Source: Clostridiales bacterium (GTDB lineage Bacteria > Bacillota > Clostridia > Christensenellales > Borkfalkiaceae). From it: 64,000 nt of DNA. Below the pieces are notes generated by a model. The model made no database searches, was not told the DNA's origin, and saw only the letters and a program-made list of their open reading frames with translations. The stretch is taken from positions 101,022 through 165,021 of the forward strand of contig DPGH01000006.1 in NCBI GenBank assembly GCA_003523255.1. Reading direction: 5' to 3'. Shown here piece after piece: positions 43,100-52,388 of this stretch; position 1 is the stretch's first letter, and each line of letters starts with the position of its first letter. The position numbers and the translations under genes were made by a program.

Positions 43100-45463
43100 T
43101 TATTTAAGCGTTACTATCGTTACGCCGTTCTCTCCTTCTCCTAATTTTCCTCGTCTAAAAGACTCCACGTTTCTATCCGTTTTAAGGTATTCTCTTACAG
43201 CCTTTAGTAAAATACCCTTACCGACGCCGTGAATTATTTTAATTTCTTCAAAATTATACATTACCGCCTTATCGATAAAGTTTTTCACGTCGTCTATCGC
43301 TTCTAACGTATTTTTACCGACAACGTTAATTTCCTTTGTCTCGGGCACTCCGGTTGTGTTACGCTTAACTTTTACGGCAACAGGCTCTTCGATTGCGGCG
43401 GTCTCGGAGTTAAAGATATCCGAAACTTTAACGATAGATTTGATATTGCCTACGCTTATTTCCGCCTCTTTTCCGTTATTTTTAACGGCAGAAATTTTGC
43501 CGTAGCAACCGAGCGACTTAACGTATACCTTGTTTCCGACTTTAACCGCTGTTTTTTCAACCGGTTTCAGTTCGAACGGGCCGGCGTCATCCGCAGTTAA
43601 ATACCTACTGTTTTTAAGTCTGTTTCTAAGTTCGCCCGCTTTAAAAACTTCTTTACTTTCAAGCCCGGCGCGCTTTAATATGTCTTTCAGTTCGTCGATT
43701 ATTTCTTCCGCTTCCGAAAGTTTGTCCGCCACTATTCTTTTAGTTTCTTGTCTGGCGTTTTGATATATTTTCTCACGCTCGGCGGTTATTTTTTCTTTTT
43801 CTTCGTTAATTATTTTCAAAGCGGCGGCTTCTTCTTGTTTTATTTTTTCACATTCCGCCTTGGCGTTTTCCGCTTCTCTGCGACTTTCTTCCGCTTTTTT
43901 CAATACGCTTTCAAAGCTTATCTGCTTATCGGAAAGCAAATTTAACGCGTCGTTAATAACCGACTTGTTTAAACCGAGCATACTCGCTATTTCTATAGCG
44001 TTAGAACTACCCGGAATACCAACGTTTAAACGGTAAAGCGGTCTTAACGTTTTCGTATCGAATTCCATGCTCGCGTTTTCAATACCCTCTTCTTCCATCG
44101 CAAAAACTTTAAGCCGTGAATAGTGTGTGGTTATTATACCGAAAGCATCGCGAGAAAGCAACCGTTTGATGACGGCAAGTGCAAGCGCACTACCTTCTTC
44201 AGGATCGGTTCCCGCACCTATTTCGTCAAGCAAAATAAGGCTTTTCCCCTTTGCACCGTCTATAATCTCGACTATGTTTTTTAGATGAGAAGAAAAAGTC
44301 GATAAATTTTGTTCTATGCTTTGTTCGTCGCCGATATCACAGTAAACGTCGTCGTAAACGGAAAAACAAGAACCGTCTTCTGCGGGCACGTATAAACCGC
44401 TTGCCGCCATAAGAGATAAAAGGCCTGTAAGTTTTAACGTAACTGTTTTACCGCCGGTGTTTGGCCCCGTTACAAGTAAAAACCTGTATTCTTTACCGAT
44501 AGAAAGGGATACGGGAACGACTTTTTCGCTCGGAATAAGCGGATGTCTGCCTTTTTTTATAACCGTAATGCCTTTTGAATTTATATCGGGCTTAGTGCAT
44601 TTATTTATAAAAGAATACTGCGCGCGTGCATAAAACGAATCAATTTCCGACACGTTTTCAGTGTTATACCGTAAAGCGTCGGACATAAAAGTAACCCGAT
44701 ACGACAAATCGGCAAGAATTCTGTGTATTTCCTCCGCCTCGTCGAACGCGGCTTTTTTAAGATCGTTATTAAGTTCCATAACTTCTTCCGGCTCGATAAA
44801 AACGGTAGAACCGGAAGACGACTGGTCATGGATAAAACCTTTTACAAAGCTTCTGTACTCGCTTTTGACGGGAATAACGTATCTGTCCTGTCGCATCGTT
44901 ACAACGCCGTCCTGAAGGTATTTTGAAAGCCCGCCACGCATAAATGAATTAAGTTTTTCTCTTATTTTGGCATTTATATCCCTTATGCTTTTCCTTATAG
45001 AATAAAGTTTAGGCGAGGCGTTGTCGCTTATTTCGTCCTGAGATATTATTTTATCGGTAATTTCTTTTTCGAAATCCGGATTGACATACAGTCTTGCGGC
45101 GATTTCGGTAAGTTTTTTTATCGAATCGTCTTTAACTCCTATTATCGAAGTCTTTAATAATCTCGCACCTTTAAGACATTGCGCTATTCTTAAAAGTTCG
45201 GCGTTGTTAAGCGTTCCGCCGGCGTCTGCACGAGTGAGTTCGCTTTCCACGTCGTCGAAAAAATAAATACCGCCGGCATCCTTAACGTAAAGCAATTTAT
45301 ACGCTTCTTCTGTTTTTGCAACAAGTTCTTTTGCGCTTGCTTCATCAGAAACGGGCGTAAAAGACGAAAGGCTTTCTTTCGTCTTTTTTAAAACCGCATA
45401 TTCGCATACTTTAGCAAGTATTTTATCGTATTCGATTGCTTTTAACGTTTTTAACGCTATCAT
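43100..45463 (-). CDS. mutS2: MutS2 (endonuclease MutS2/RqcU)
   Basis: MutS-related ATPase with a C-terminal Smr nuclease domain; in Bacillus it acts on collided ribosomes and in recombination. Walker A is LVTGPNTGGKTVTLK, with STFSSHL and LILLDEIGAGTDPEEG further on. A long charged coiled coil covers about 510-610. The Smr domain (about 710-787) carries EEIKIIHGVGKGILLKAV; the Bacillus-type LDLRG motif reads INVVGKN-like here. Total 787 residues, as expected. It starts 4 nt after pheT ends. Confidence 0.94.
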   Translation of the reverse strand: MIALKTLKAIEYDKILAKVCEYAVLKKTKESLSSFTPVSDEASAKELVAKTEEAYKLLYVKDAGGIYFFDDVESELTRADAGGTLNNAELLRIAQCLKGARLLKTSIIGVKDDSIKKLTEIAARLYVNPDFEKEITDKIISQDEISDNASPKLYSIRKSIRDINAKIREKLNSFMRGGLSKYLQDGVVTMRQDRYVIPVKSEYRSFVKGFIHDQSSSGSTVFIEPEEVMELNNDLKKAAFDEAEEIHRILADLSYRVTFMSDALRYNTENVSEIDSFYARAQYSFINKCTKPDINSKGITVIKKGRHPLIPSEKVVPVSLSIGKEYRFLLVTGPNTGGKTVTLKLTGLLSLMAASGLYVPAEDGSCFSVYDDVYCDIGDEQSIEQNLSTFSSHLKNIVEIIDGAKGKSLILLDEIGAGTDPEEGSALALAVIKRLLSRDAFGIITTHYSRLKVFAMEEEGIENASMEFDTKTLRPLYRLNVGIPGSSNAIEIASMLGLNKSVINDALNLLSDKQISFESVLKKAEESRREAENAKAECEKIKQEEAAALKIINEEKEKITAEREKIYQNARQETKRIVADKLSEAEEIIDELKDILKRAGLESKEVFKAGELRNRLKNSRYLTADDAGPFELKPVEKTAVKVGNKVYVKSLGCYGKISAVKNNGKEAEISVGNIKSIVKVSDIFNSETAAIEEPVAVKVKRNTTGVPETKEINVVGKNTLEAIDDVKNFIDKAVMYNFEEIKIIHGVGKGILLKAVREYLKTDRNVESFRRGKLGEGENGVTIVTLK

Positions 45464-45467
45464 ATGA

Positions 45468-47858
45468 TTATCTTAATTGCGCACCGAGCGTCGTTCTCAA
45501 CTCGTTTAATATGTTTTTAACCGCTTCGTCTATTTCTTCAACATTAAGAGTGCGTTCGTACGATAAAAACGTCAGATTAAACGCAAGACTCTTTTTGCCG
45601 ACGGGTACGTTTGTTCCCTTGTAAACGTCGAATAGTTTTACGCCGTCTAAAAGCGCACTCCCCGATTTTTTTATAGCAAGAATAATGCTTTCGCATGAAA
45701 CCGAGTCGTCTACTACAACGGCAAGGTCTCTTTCTACCACCGGATACTTTGAAAGAGGTTTAAACACTATTTTGTCGTTAAACTCCGAAGCGAACAAATC
45801 GTAATCGAGTTCTCCGACGTAAATCGAGCCTTCAACACCGAGTTTTTCAACGACTTCGGGGCTCAATTGACCGAAAAATCCGACCTTTTTGTTTTCCACG
45901 TAAACGTCTGCCGAACGCGTGGGATGCATAAACTTTTTGTCTGAAACTTTGTAACAAGCGTTCTTACCGAAACAGAAATTATTTATCAGCCCTTCTACCA
46001 CGCCTTTCGTAGTAAAAAAGTCTTCGTTTTCTCCGAAAATCGCAAACGCGAGCGAATTTCTCTCTTCGGGCAAATTTTCAAGCGGGAGTTTTTTCGGTAT
46101 ATAAATTTTAGCAAGTTCGAACAATCTGCCTTCGTAATTCTTTCTTTTTAAGTTATAAGCCGCCGCTCTTACGACCGAGGGTAAAACGGACGTTCTCATA
46201 ACCGCCATATCTTCGCTTATAGGGTTAAGCAATTTTATCGCATTAGTTTTGTCGAGTCCGTATAAATCGAATTCTTTTTCCGACACGAAAGAGTACGTTA
46301 TTATCTCGTTAAACCCGTATCCAACCAAAACGTCTTTAACGGCAGCGGTTTTCTTTTGTTTTTCGTTAAGTCCGCCGGCCGTTATTTCCGAAGTTTTGAG
46401 CAAAGTCGATTCAATGTGATCGTATCCGTGTTCTCTGATAATTTCTTCCGCAATATCGGGATAATCTTCCATATCCTCGCGATATAGCGGAACTTTAACG
46501 GTAAGCGCGCCGTTTTCGGTTTTTACGCCGAAAGTAAGTCTTTTCAGCACGTCCTCTATTTCGCTTTCAGGTATATTTATGCCGAGTACACCGTTTACCT
46601 TTTCTATAGTGGTGTTTATATATCTTTCTTTAATTTCTTTTTCGTGGAGGTCATATTCGTCGGTCGCGATTTCTCCGCAACCGAGTTCGTCGATTAAATG
46701 CAACGCGCGTTTTAAGCCCGTTTCAACCGACCACAAATCAACGCCCTTTTCATATCTTGCAGACGAATCGCTACGCTGTCCGAGCGCGCGTGAAGTTTTA
46801 CGTACGTTGTCCCGCTTAAACGTAGCCGCCTCGAAAAGTACGTTTTCGGTATCTCCGACAATTTCACTGTTTAATCCGCCCATTACGCCTGCAAGCGCAA
46901 CAGGCTTTTCTGCGTCCGCTATAACGAGATTATTCTCGTTTAACGAAAAAACCTTTTCGTCGAGAGTTGTTATTTTTTCATCGTTTTCGGCGCGGCGAAC
47001 ATTTATTTCGCTACCGCAAAGCGTTTTTAAATCGAACGCGTGCATCGGCTGACCGATTTCAAGCAAAACGTAATTAGTAATATCTACAACGTTGTTAATA
47101 GAACGCAGTCCCATAAGGAAAAGTCTGCGCTTAAGCCATAAAGGCGACTGCGCTATTTTAACGTTTTTAACGAGTCTCGCTTTATATCTCGGGCACAAGT
47201 CGAACGCTTTATTTAAAACTTTTACCGTATTTACCGTCGAAACGTCTTTATTTACTTTGAAAGAAAGGTCGGGCAATTTAAGCGGCTTATTCAATACCGC
47301 GGCAACCTCTCTTGCCAGACCGAGAACGGATTGACAATCCGGTCTGTTGGCGGTAACGTTTATATCGAGAATAATATCGCCGATACCGAGCAAATCTTTT
47401 ACGTTTTCGCCGAGCGGCATTTTGTCGTCGAGGATAAGAATGCCGTTAACGCCGGCACCGGGATACCAGTCGTCGTTTATGCCGAGTTCTTCTCCGCTGC
47501 AGAACATTCCGTAAGACGGCAAACCTCTCAATTCGCCGGTAAAAATTTTTTCGCCGTTGTCAAGCGTAGAACCGTCAAGCGCGACGGGGACCACCGCTCC
47601 TACGAAAATATTTTTTGCCGCAGTGATTATTTGAAGAGTACCGTATTTACCCGCGTCGACTTTAGTTACCGAAAGTTTGTCGGCATTCGGATGCTTTTCT
47701 ATTTCAATTATTTTGCACGTAACTATTTTATCTATGTTTTTACCCGTTTCGATTACTTCTTCAACTTCAAAACCGCAAGAAAAAAGTTTTTTTACGAGTT
47801 CGTCCGTCGAACAGTCTATTTCTACGTATTCCTTTATCCAAGATATAGGTAATTTCAT
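45468..47858 (-). CDS. pheT: Phenylalanine-tRNA ligase beta subunit
   Basis: Beta subunit of the heterotetrameric PheRS, 796 residues. The N-terminal EMAP-II-like tRNA-binding domain (about 40-150), the B3/B4 editing region (about 205-400), the B5 domain (about 405-475) and the C-terminal ferredoxin-like anticodon-binding domain (about 703-796, SKYPVVERDLAVVVDD) are in the usual order. It follows pheS by 4 nt. Confidence 0.96.
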   Translation of the reverse strand: MKLPISWIKEYVEIDCSTDELVKKLFSCGFEVEEVIETGKNIDKIVTCKIIEIEKHPNADKLSVTKVDAGKYGTLQIITAAKNIFVGAVVPVALDGSTLDNGEKIFTGELRGLPSYGMFCSGEELGINDDWYPGAGVNGILILDDKMPLGENVKDLLGIGDIILDINVTANRPDCQSVLGLAREVAAVLNKPLKLPDLSFKVNKDVSTVNTVKVLNKAFDLCPRYKARLVKNVKIAQSPLWLKRRLFLMGLRSINNVVDITNYVLLEIGQPMHAFDLKTLCGSEINVRRAENDEKITTLDEKVFSLNENNLVIADAEKPVALAGVMGGLNSEIVGDTENVLFEAATFKRDNVRKTSRALGQRSDSSARYEKGVDLWSVETGLKRALHLIDELGCGEIATDEYDLHEKEIKERYINTTIEKVNGVLGINIPESEIEDVLKRLTFGVKTENGALTVKVPLYREDMEDYPDIAEEIIREHGYDHIESTLLKTSEITAGGLNEKQKKTAAVKDVLVGYGFNEIITYSFVSEKEFDLYGLDKTNAIKLLNPISEDMAVMRTSVLPSVVRAAAYNLKRKNYEGRLFELAKIYIPKKLPLENLPEERNSLAFAIFGENEDFFTTKGVVEGLINNFCFGKNACYKVSDKKFMHPTRSADVYVENKKVGFFGQLSPEVVEKLGVEGSIYVGELDYDLFASEFNDKIVFKPLSKYPVVERDLAVVVDDSVSCESIILAIKKSGSALLDGVKLFDVYKGTNVPVGKKSLAFNLTFLSYERTLNVEEIDEAVKNILNELRTTLGAQLR

Positions 47859-47862
47859 ATGT

Positions 47863-48888
47863 TTATCTCCTGTCGAACTGTTTTAAGAATTTAACGTTGC
47901 TTTCAAACATGGTTCTTATATCGGGAATTCCGTACTTTATCATCGTAATTCTTTCTATACCGAGTCCGAAAGCAAGACCCGAATAAACATTTGAGTCTAT
48001 ACCGCTCATTTCGAGAACTTTTTTATTAACAACGCCCGCGCCGAGTATTTCAATCCAGCCGGTACCCTTACAAAGGCTACATCCTTTACCGTGGCATTTA
48101 CAGCAAGTAACGTCTACCTCAACGCTCGGTTCGGTAAACGGAAAGTACGACGGACGGAAACGCGTTTTAGTTTCATCGTCGAATATAATTTTAACAAACG
48201 CGTCTAAAAGTCCTTTTAAGTCGCAAAGCGAAACGCCTTTGTCTACAACAAGCCCCTCTATCTGATGAAACATCGGAGAATGAGAAGCGTCGTCGTCCGA
48301 GCGATAAACCCTGCCGGGGCTCAAAATTTTAATCGGCGGTTTTTTAGATTCCATCGTTCTCACTTGTCCCGGCGAAGTATGAGGACGAAGTAAAATATTA
48401 TCCGCTATATAAAACGTATCCTGCATATCGCGCGCCGGATGGTCTTTCGGTATGTTAAGCGCCTGAAAACAATAGTAATCGGTATCGATTTCGGGTCCTT
48501 CGAATACTTCGAACCCCATCCCGGTAAATGCGGAAATTATCTTATCTCTCACAACGTTAATCGGATGCAAACTCCCGCCGAGCGGTGTTTTGCCGGGTAA
48601 AGTAACGTCTACCGCTTCGCCCGCGTATTTTTCACGAAGAGTTTTCTCTTTAAGTTCTTTTTCTTTATTAGCAAAAATAGTCGTAACCGCTTCTTTAAGT
48701 TCGTTAACGCGTTTTCCGAACTCCGCTCTGTCTTTCGCCAAAACGTCTTTCATTCCGCGAAGCAACCCCGTTACTTCACCGTTTTTACCGATAAACTTCG
48801 CTCTCAATTCGCCGAGCGATATAAGAGATTTGGCTTCCGCCGATTCTTTCGCCGCTTTTTCTTTTAAAGCCTCGAATTTTTCCTGCAT
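47863..48888 (-). CDS. pheS: Phenylalanine-tRNA ligase alpha subunit
   Basis: Catalytic class II subunit. Motif blocks include LRPHTSPGQVRTM, motif 2 with PGRVYRSDDDASHSPMFHQIEG and motif 3 with GLAFGLGIERITMIKYGI. CCKCHGKGCSLCKGTGW (about 265-280) is a cysteine-rich loop seen in many bacterial PheS proteins. The 341 residues match the family. TAGGAGG precedes the ATG. Expression is controlled by the T-box upstream. Confidence 0.97.
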   Translation of the reverse strand: MQEKFEALKEKAAKESAEAKSLISLGELRAKFIGKNGEVTGLLRGMKDVLAKDRAEFGKRVNELKEAVTTIFANKEKELKEKTLREKYAGEAVDVTLPGKTPLGGSLHPINVVRDKIISAFTGMGFEVFEGPEIDTDYYCFQALNIPKDHPARDMQDTFYIADNILLRPHTSPGQVRTMESKKPPIKILSPGRVYRSDDDASHSPMFHQIEGLVVDKGVSLCDLKGLLDAFVKIIFDDETKTRFRPSYFPFTEPSVEVDVTCCKCHGKGCSLCKGTGWIEILGAGVVNKKVLEMSGIDSNVYSGLAFGLGIERITMIKYGIPDIRTMFESNVKFLKQFDRR

Positions 48889-48933
48889 AAATCCTCCTAA
48901 AAATCTTTATAATGCCGTATATAAATTTGCGTA

Positions 48934-49196
48934 TAAAAAAACGCCCCGTTAATAGGGCGTGTTATACGCGGTACCACCTATTTTCATCTTTCCCGAAAAG
49001 AAAAGAACTCGTTGACCCTATAACGCAGGTCTTGCGGCAACGCCTAATTTGCATAATAAGCGGTTCAGCGTGCGGCTCCGGAGCGAAAAGGGTTACATTA
49101 AACGAAAAACCTTTCAGCAAAGCGGTTTTCTCTCTGTACGCCTAACGTAAACTAACCCAACCTCTCTTTCAACGCCTTTATATTTATTAAAAACTA
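48934..49196 (-). ncRNA. T-box leader of the pheS operon
   Basis: Between the promoter and pheS the - strand contains the invariant antiterminator segment AATAGGTGGTACCGCG (about 48968-48983). It is followed by the terminator ACGCCC/GGGCGT with T7 (48934-48960). Upstream, GGGTTA and TAACCC can close stem I, and AGAGAG in it fits the GA-rich motif. A UUC at 49104-49106 is a possible Phe specifier, uncertain without folding. Uncharged tRNA-Phe should stabilise the antiterminator and allow read-through into pheST and the genes behind it. Confidence 0.93.
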
Positions 49197-49201
49197 AATA
49201 C

Positions 49202-49230
49202 ATTATAAAGGGAATTCAAACCTATGTCAA
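49202..49230 (-). promoter_or_regulatory. Consensus promoter of the pheS-thiI operon
   Basis: On the - strand TTGACA (49225-49230), 17 nt, TATAAT (49202-49207): a perfect sigma-A promoter directly in front of the T-box. Confidence 0.9.
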
Positions 49231-49279
49231 GAAATTATCAAACAAAAAAGAAATTACAATAACTAAACCAACATAGGAA

Positions 49280-49951
49280 CTACGCCGAACGCGCGCCTTT
49301 TAAATAAAATTCGGGCACTTCGCCGACGAGTACCGCTTCTGACACGAGCACGGTAGAAGAACATTCTACCGTCTTTTTTTCAAGCGGAAATATAAGGTCT
49401 ATCTCGCAATCGATTTTAACGTAAAGCGAATGAAGCGTTTGATTTATACCCGCAGACAGAAACTCTGAAACAAATTCACTTTTTACCCGAGGTACGGAAA
49501 CGCTTTTAAATCTGACGGTAGGACCGAAACCCGATAAAATTCTTAACCCGCTAAACGAAAATAACGGAACAGGAATTCCCGAGGCAATTTTGTCTGACAT
49601 AATCACCTCACATTTTACCGCTAAATCTTTATTGATTTTATTTATTTTTGCCGAGTTTGCACTGAGCAAGGTTATTTTACCCGAGGCGTCCTTTTCTACT
49701 CTTATAAGATCCGAATACTCTACCGACGATAACGATAAAAGTGATGCTTCGTTAAGCGACTCGGCGGAAATCGTTAAACTTTCCGCGCGGCAAATTTCAT
49801 ACACCTGATTAAAAACGAAATATCTGTTGTATGCAAACACAATGGCGGCGATAAAAAGTACGAACAAAAAAGAAAAGACTCTTTTTCTTTTTTTAAAGCG
49901 TCTTCCCTTTCGATAGATTTTTTCGGTAGTACACTCTATATCGTTTACCAT
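49280..49951 (-). CDS. yunB: Sporulation protein YunB
   Basis: Membrane-anchored sporulation protein, made in the mother cell under sigma-E in Bacillus; its molecular role is unknown. The ATG at 49951 gives 223 residues; a TTG at 50008 would extend it into spoVAE and is less likely. A basic N-terminus (KGRRFKKRKR) precedes one helix (about 25-45). The soluble domain has IPVPLFSFSGLRILSGFGPTV, strongly typical of YunB. It is the last gene of the spoVA unit here. One palindromic 17-mer lies inside it. Confidence 0.88.
   Translation of the reverse strand: MVNDIECTTEKIYRKGRRFKKRKRVFSFLFVLFIAAIVFAYNRYFVFNQVYEICRAESLTISAESLNEASLLSLSSVEYSDLIRVEKDASGKITLLSANSAKINKINKDLAVKCEVIMSDKIASGIPVPLFSFSGLRILSGFGPTVRFKSVSVPRVKSEFVSEFLSAGINQTLHSLYVKIDCEIDLIFPLEKKTVECSSTVLVSEAVLVGEVPEFYLKGARSA
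49587..49603. repeat. Palindromic 17-mer, copy 5 (ATTTTGTCTGACATAAT)
   Basis: Inside yunB. One base in the left arm departs from consensus; the right arm is the fully palindromic GACATAAT. On the coding strand it encodes Ile-Met-Ser-Asp. Confidence 0.55.
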
Positions 49952-49970
49952 AATATAGAGATATTCCGAT

Positions 49971-50348
49971 TTAGTTCTTTTTAGACTTTGATTTGAATAA
50001 TACGGCAAATAGGTAGCCGAATACGATTGCGGCGGTTATTCCCATTCCTGCAGCGGTTATTCCGCCGGTTATCGCGTCGAACAAACTTTTTTTCGCACCC
50101 TCAATTGCGCCTTTTGCAAGTAAGTATCCGAAACCGGATATAGGTACGGTTGCTCCCGCGCCCGCAAAATCCACAAGATATTGATATAAGCCTACCGCTT
50201 GCAACGCTACTCCTGACAGCAAAAATATAACAAGAATTTTACCTGCGGTTATCTTTGTATAATTTATGAGCAATTGCGCTATCGTGCATATCGCCCCGCC
50301 TACCGCAAACACTTTTATAAACGTTAAAACAATTTCCCATGCGTTCAT
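49971..50348 (-). CDS. spoVAE: Stage V sporulation protein AE (SpoVAEB type)
   Basis: Membrane subunit of the SpoVA channel for dipicolinic acid in the spore inner membrane. The ATG at 50348, preceded by GGAGAG, gives 125 residues; the frame's upstream ATG lacks support. Four hydrophobic helices and the family segment GAGATVPISGFGYLLAKGAIEGAK are present. It follows spoVAD closely. Confidence 0.92.
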   Translation of the reverse strand: MNAWEIVLTFIKVFAVGGAICTIAQLLINYTKITAGKILVIFLLSGVALQAVGLYQYLVDFAGAGATVPISGFGYLLAKGAIEGAKKSLFDAITGGITAAGMGITAAIVFGYLFAVLFKSKSKKN

Positions 50349-50349
50349 A

Positions 50350-51339
50350 TTAACTCTCCAAAACCACCGCGTGCGCAACTCCCGGTATACTTTCGCCTTG
50401 TTGCGACGAAACGGAAGAAAGTAACGCGCCCGTAGCCATAAGCAAAACGTTTTTTACTTTTTTCTTTAACAGCAAATCATATAAATACGAGTTAAACACA
50501 AGCGATATACATCCTGCGCCGCTACCGCCCTGATACTCGGCTTCGTTAAGATTATATACAAGCTCGCCGCAATCTACGTGTTGCTTTTCTATGTCGAACC
50601 CCTTTTCAAACAATAAATCTTTTAGAATTCTGGTACCAAGCGTTCCGAGGTCGCCGGTAACAATCATATCGTAATCGGACGGAGATAACCCCGTTTCTCC
50701 GAAATGCGTTATAAGCGTATCCGCTGCGGCGGGCGCCATCGCCGCGCCCATGTTATTTACGTCGACCACGCCGTAATCTACAACCTTTCCTACGGTTGAA
50801 GCCACGAGTTTAGGCCCGTTTCCTTTATCGGACAATACGCAGGCACCAGCCCCCGTTACCGTCCACTGCGACTGCGGCGGGCGCGTACAACCTAATTCCA
50901 AGGGATACCGATATTGCCTTTCCGCCGACGAAAAATGACTGCTTGTTGCACATATAACGTTTTTATAATATCCGCCGTCAATCATCATTCCGCCGAGGGT
51001 TAACGCTTCCGTAAAAGTTGCGCAGGCGTTGTATACGCCGAAATATCCCGTATTCATTCTTCTTGCGGTAAACGTTGCGGAAATTATCTGATTTAACAAA
51101 TCACCCGCGATTAAAGCGTTTATGTCTTCTTCTAACCTGCCGGAAGCAATAAGTGCGTTTCTCACTGCAGTATAAAGCATTTTACTTTCTGCTTTTTCAA
51201 ACGTTTTTTCGCCGAACATATCGTCTTTTGATTTTGTTTGTATATACTTACCTATCGCCCCGCCGCTTTCTTTCGGCCCTGCGGCAGCGGATGCACCCGT
51301 AATTACGGGCTTGTTTTTATAAAAAATAGTTCTATTCAT
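50350..51339 (-). CDS. spoVAD: Stage V sporulation protein AD
   Basis: Soluble, membrane-associated dipicolinic-acid-binding subunit with a thiolase-like fold. The 329 residues include ITGASAAAGPKE near the N-terminus, YFGVYNACATFTEAL with a thiolase-like cysteine, and GGSGAGCISLVFNSY. It starts on the last base of the spoVAC stop and ends just before the spoVAE start. The spoVAC-AD-AE set is the minimal clostridial spoVA operon. Confidence 0.95.
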   Translation of the reverse strand: MNRTIFYKNKPVITGASAAAGPKESGGAIGKYIQTKSKDDMFGEKTFEKAESKMLYTAVRNALIASGRLEEDINALIAGDLLNQIISATFTARRMNTGYFGVYNACATFTEALTLGGMMIDGGYYKNVICATSSHFSSAERQYRYPLELGCTRPPQSQWTVTGAGACVLSDKGNGPKLVASTVGKVVDYGVVDVNNMGAAMAPAAADTLITHFGETGLSPSDYDMIVTGDLGTLGTRILKDLLFEKGFDIEKQHVDCGELVYNLNEAEYQGGSGAGCISLVFNSYLYDLLLKKKVKNVLLMATGALLSSVSSQQGESIPGVAHAVVLES

Positions 51340-51797
51340 TAAAACACCATATACCCGAAATAATAAAGTAATCCCACCAGCACGCCGGAAGCAATGCCGA
51401 AAACGATAATCGGTCCTGCAACGACAAACATTTTTGCCGCGGTACCGTAAACGTAGCCTTCGGTTTTAAATTCCATTGCGGGCGAAACTACCGAATTAGC
51501 AAAACCGGTTATAGGCACGATTGACCCGCCGCCGGCATATTTACCCAGCCTGTCATAAACGCCGAGTCCGGTTAAAAGCGAGCCGAGAAAAATCATTACC
51601 ATAGAAACGTATGCGGCGAGTTCGTCGCCGCCTAAGCCTATAGCGTATTCAAAGAAAAACCTTACACCCTGACCTATGCAGCAAATCGTTCCGCCGACCC
51701 AAAACGCCCGAAAAAGCGAACGCGGTTCGTTTGTTTTCGGCGAAACCGCTTTAACGTATTCGAGATAGTTTTCGTTTTTGTTAGAGTTATCTTTCAT
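51339..51797 (-). CDS. spoVAC: Stage V sporulation protein AC
   Basis: Membrane subunit of the SpoVA channel; the Bacillus homologue behaves as a mechanosensitive channel. The 152-residue protein has four to five helices and the family segments WVGGTICCIGQ and AGGGSIVPITGFANSVVSPAMEFK. AAGAGGT precedes the ATG. Sigma-G control is expected from the family. A possible small frame overlaps its start. Confidence 0.93.
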   Translation of the reverse strand: MKDNSNKNENYLEYVKAVSPKTNEPRSLFRAFWVGGTICCIGQGVRFFFEYAIGLGGDELAAYVSMVMIFLGSLLTGLGVYDRLGKYAGGGSIVPITGFANSVVSPAMEFKTEGYVYGTAAKMFVVAGPIIVFGIASGVLVGLLYYFGYMVF

Positions 51798-51885
51798 TTT
51801 TTACCTCTTGTTTAATAAAGCCGCTTATTCTCGTTTCTTTTTCATCGAGCGGTTTGAGCGGCTGCGACTCAACTATTTTTCTCAT
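51787..51885 (-). CDS. Possible 32-residue leader peptide overlapping the spoVAC start
   Basis: A short ATG-to-TAA frame, extendable to 38 residues from an upstream TTG (51903). It ends 11 nt inside spoVAC and contains the spoVAC ribosome-binding site. The residues are mixed and charged, without a recognised motif, and there is no ribosome-binding site of its own. It may be a coupling frame, a remnant of a lost upstream gene, or chance. The rest of the gap (51904-51991) shows nothing I can name. Confidence 0.3.
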   Translation of the reverse strand: MRKIVESQPLKPLDEKETRISGFIKQEVKNER

Positions 51886-51991
51886 TGCAAGTAATATGCG
51901 CAAATAAATTTTTTAATATACGGCAGTTTATTTTGTTTAGATGAATTGTCAAACTAAGTGCAACACAAAGAGAGAAAAAAGTTAAATAAAT

Positions 51992-52384
51992 CTACAGGTT
52001 TTTGGTTACGACAAACCCCACGGCGCAACCGACAAGTACGGAGAGTCCGAAAATCCAAAAATTCTTTGCGATTTTAATATTGGAGTAACCCAGCGCTTTG
52101 AGAATACCAAGTTCCTTTCCGTGTGTGTAAATATAATTTTTTACATAGAACAACAACATAACGACGGAAGTTACAATCAGGCAACCGCCTGAAACGCCGG
52201 CTATTACTTCGCCCATAAGGACTTGTGCGTTATACATCGAAACTCCTGCCGCTGTCGTTATATCTCCTTTTATTGCCGCAAGGTCGATGTTGTAACTCAA
52301 AAAAAGCGTACACACAAAAACGGCACAACACGCAATAATTGATATTCCGAACAATTTTACGGTATCGCTTAATTTTATGACCAT
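51992..52384 (-). pseudogene. Truncated ABC transporter permease (FtsX/MacB-like)
   Basis: A 130-residue frame with an N-terminal hydrophobic helix, a second at about 62-82 and a third at 108-125, including the FtsX-domain segment HGKELGILKALGYSNIKIAKNFWIFG. Complete permeases of this kind are several hundred residues long with an extracellular domain and four helices. Here the frame ends soon after the third helix, so most of the gene is gone. It follows the frameshifted ATPase gene directly and belongs to the same decayed operon. Confidence 0.75.
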
Positions 52385-52388
52385 ACCG

